A stretch of DNA of 36,177 nucleotides from Steroidobacter sp. (GTDB taxonomy: Bacteria; Pseudomonadota; Gammaproteobacteria; Steroidobacterales; Steroidobacteraceae): contig NZ_JAEUPY010000479.1 of assembly GCF_016790065.1 (NCBI RefSeq), forward strand, positions 1-36,177, written 5' to 3'. Every line of letters begins with the position of its first letter. The stretch's first letter is position 1. Below the pieces are notes generated by a model. The model was not told the origin of the DNA. It was given only the letters and a program-made list of their open reading frames with translations, and ran no database searches. Positions 34,531 through 36,177 of the stretch are shown here, piece by piece. The position numbers were made by a program, and so were the translations under genes.

Positions 34531-36177
34531 TCAGTCGTCGTCGACGATGATGACAGCGGCGCTGCTGCGCTCGCCGAGGGTCACGCCTTCTTCATTGACT
34601 TGCAGCTCGACCAGGAACAGCTCAGTGGTTTCCTTGATCGAGTCCTGCACCAGCGGGATGGTGATATGAGCTTCACGCACACCGGCGGGAATGCGCTCCG
34701 TGCCCGGGCCGATGCCGGCGAAGTCTGAGCCCATCTCCGCCGAGTTGGCGCGCAGATTCCAAGTGAACGTGACTTCACGACGCGTCGAACCCGAACGCCG
34801 GACCAGCAGCCGCACCGAGCCGTCGCCTTCGGAAGTAACGTAACTGTCCTTGTCGAATTCGATGGAGATGGGCCGCGCTGCTGCCGACGATGACGCCGAC
34901 TGAGTCGCGGGCACACTGGATCCAGCGGCCTGTTCCGACTGCGTGCGCGGCTGCGACTGCGTCGCTGCTGGCGTTCGTGCCGTTTCAGCTGGCTGCCGAG
35001 CATCGGCTCGACCCGTCGGCGCGGCAGGCTGCGTGACCTTCGGAGCAGCGCCTGAAGCCGGACGCTCCGACGAAGCCAACGGTTCAACCGTGGGCGGAGT
35101 AATCGTCGACAGCGGTTGCGAGCCGACACTATCGCTGACCCGTGCCGGCCGTTCCTCGACCGGGTTGCGCCCGGTGGCTTCGCTCTGTAATTCACGATCG
35201 GCGAACGGCGGCATCACCGGTAGCACGTTGGCCAGATTTTTCGGCAACAACTCGTACTGCCAAACGAAGTAACCACTCGCCGCAAAGACCATCGCGAGCA
35301 GCATCGCAACCGCGACCCGGCGCCAGCGTGAGCGCGACACGTCGGGCACGGCGAGCTCAGAAGGCGAACCGAGACGACTCGGCGCTTCGCCACAGCCCAG
35401 CCCCGTCAGCAACTCGACGATATCGATTCGACGCTCACCGCGAGTCCACAACAAAGCCCGCTGCAACGTTTGCTGTCGTTTGCCGCTCAAGCCCGCGATG
35501 CGCTGTGGCGCGCGGCCGTGCGCTCTCGCGAGCGGCGCAGAGCGACCACCGAAGGGATGCCGCCCGGACAGCAGCTCATAAGCAATACAGGCCAGGCTGT
35601 AAACGTCGTCGCTGGGATGCGGATCGCTGCCGTTCACTCGCTCCACGCTGGCATAGGCCGGCGCGGCGACCGGACCTTCATGCAGTCCCGACGCGGTGTG
35701 CAAATCGAGCGGCCGGTCGCGCGAGAAGCCGAAGTCGAGGACGCGCACTTCGCCAGTCGACGTAATCATGATGTTGCGCGGCTTAAGATCCGCATGGACG
35801 ACATTGCGCCGATGCGCATGCGCCAGCGCGGCGCCAACGCTGCTGATGATGCCCAGCGCGTAATGGTGCGCCATGGGCTGACCATCCAGCCGCTTCAGAA
35901 TGTCAGCGAGCAGCTCGCCCTCGAGCAACTCCATGACGATGAAATAAACATTGCCGTCGCGATCCAGGTCGAACACGCTGACCACGTTGGGATGGGACAG
36001 CGACTGGGCCTCGTGAAACTCGCGTTCCAGCTGCGCCAGTTCGTCCGGCCGATGCTCGTAGTTGAGCTTCAGCACCTTCACAGCGACACAGCGCGCCGTC
36101 GGATCCAAGTGCGCGCGATGGCGGTCGACGGCCTTATAAACCGTGCCCGTGCTGCCGCGACCCAAAATCGACGTTAG
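34531..36177 (-). CDS. Transmembrane Ser/Thr protein kinase with C-terminal Calx-beta domain, 5' end beyond window
   Basis: The frame stays open to the right edge, so the N-terminus is missing. It begins inside the kinase glycine loop (LGRGSTGTVYKAVD), then has the ATP-binding lysine in VAVKVLKLN, the catalytic loop VVHADLKPRNIMI (HAD at 35788-35796, not HRD), the metal motif LDFGFSRD and an APAYASVE activation-segment end. A membrane segment (VAVAMLLAMVFAASGYFVW, near 35270-35335) follows. The outer part has a Pro/Thr/Ser/Ala-rich linker and ends in a Calx-beta domain (SIEFDKDSYVTSEGDGSVRL through AAVIIVDDD). The kinase would signal inside the cell while the Calx-beta part, possibly calcium-binding, faces the periplasm. 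The small gene at 34141 is its partner in the operon. Confidence 0.88.
   Translation of the reverse strand, partial: LTSILGRGSTGTVYKAVDRHRAHLDPTARCVAVKVLKLNYEHRPDELAQLEREFHEAQSLSHPNVVSVFDLDRDGNVYFIVMELLEGELLADILKRLDGQPMAHHYALGIISSVGAALAHAHRRNVVHADLKPRNIMITSTGEVRVLDFGFSRDRPLDLHTASGLHEGPVAAPAYASVERVNGSDPHPSDDVYSLACIAYELLSGRHPFGGRSAPLARAHGRAPQRIAGLSGKRQQTLQRALLWTRGERRIDIVELLTGLGCGEAPSRLGSPSELAVPDVSRSRWRRVAVAMLLAMVFAASGYFVWQYELLPKNLANVLPVMPPFADRELQSEATGRNPVEERPARVSDSVGSQPLSTITPPTVEPLASSERPASGAAPKVTQPAAPTGRADARQPAETARTPAATQSQPRTQSEQAAGSSVPATQSASSSAAARPISIEFDKDSYVTSEGDGSVRLLVRRSGSTRREVTFTWNLRANSAEMGSDFAGIGPGTERIPAGVREAHITIPLVQDSIKETTELFLVELQVNEEGVTLGERSSAAVIIVDDD

Overview
The window looks like the chromosome of a GC-rich gammaproteobacterium. 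The gene order aroQ-accB-accC-prmA-zinc ribbon/DUF3426-dusB-fis-purH-purD, preceded by cutA-dsbD-tlpA, is a block familiar from Pseudomonas and relatives, and a dusB-fis pair is typical of Gammaproteobacteria. The pilA-pilB-pilC-pilD-coaE order points the same way. groESL carries a CIRCE (HrcA) operator, as in Xanthomonas, rather than relying only on sigma-32, so a Xanthomonadales or Nevskiales/Steroidobacter-like host is my best inference. No rRNA, tRNA, CRISPR, IS element or prophage was seen. No gene-free stretch exceeds 300 bases.

Left part (1-8787): a truncated GT-C-like membrane protein (minus strand) diverges from a second GT-C protein related to STT3 oligosaccharyltransferases. Then come two tandem type IV pilin genes behind a near-perfect sigma-54 promoter, separated from each other by a strong hairpin terminator. 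pilB, pilC, pilD and coaE follow. The two membrane glycosyltransferase-like proteins beside pilins suggest a pilin glycosylation locus (inference).

Middle part (8793-21415): a FadL-type outer membrane porin and an osmoprotectant-type ABC transporter (ATPase plus a fused binding protein-permease) lie on the minus strand. Divergent from them is a tight gene set of a membrane PQQ dehydrogenase, a MoxR ATPase and a CoxE-like VWA protein, an arrangement reminiscent of methanol dehydrogenase maturation genes. A stomatin/NfeD pair and the groES-groEL operon follow on the minus strand.

Right part (21461-36177): cutA, then a DsbD with two copies of its N-terminal periplasmic domain, a TlpA-like thioredoxin, aroQ, the acetyl-CoA carboxylase genes accB and accC, prmA, a zinc-ribbon/DUF3426 membrane protein, dusB, fis, purH and purD. 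Facing this block is a truncated gene for a transmembrane Ser/Thr protein kinase with an outer Calx-beta domain, followed by a small protein of unknown function.

The most distinctive items are the STT3-like protein next to the tandem pilins, the PQQ dehydrogenase-MoxR-VWA set, the duplicated DsbD alpha domain, and the kinase-Calx-beta gene with an HAD instead of HRD catalytic loop. All functions are inferred by reading the translated sequences; no database search was run.
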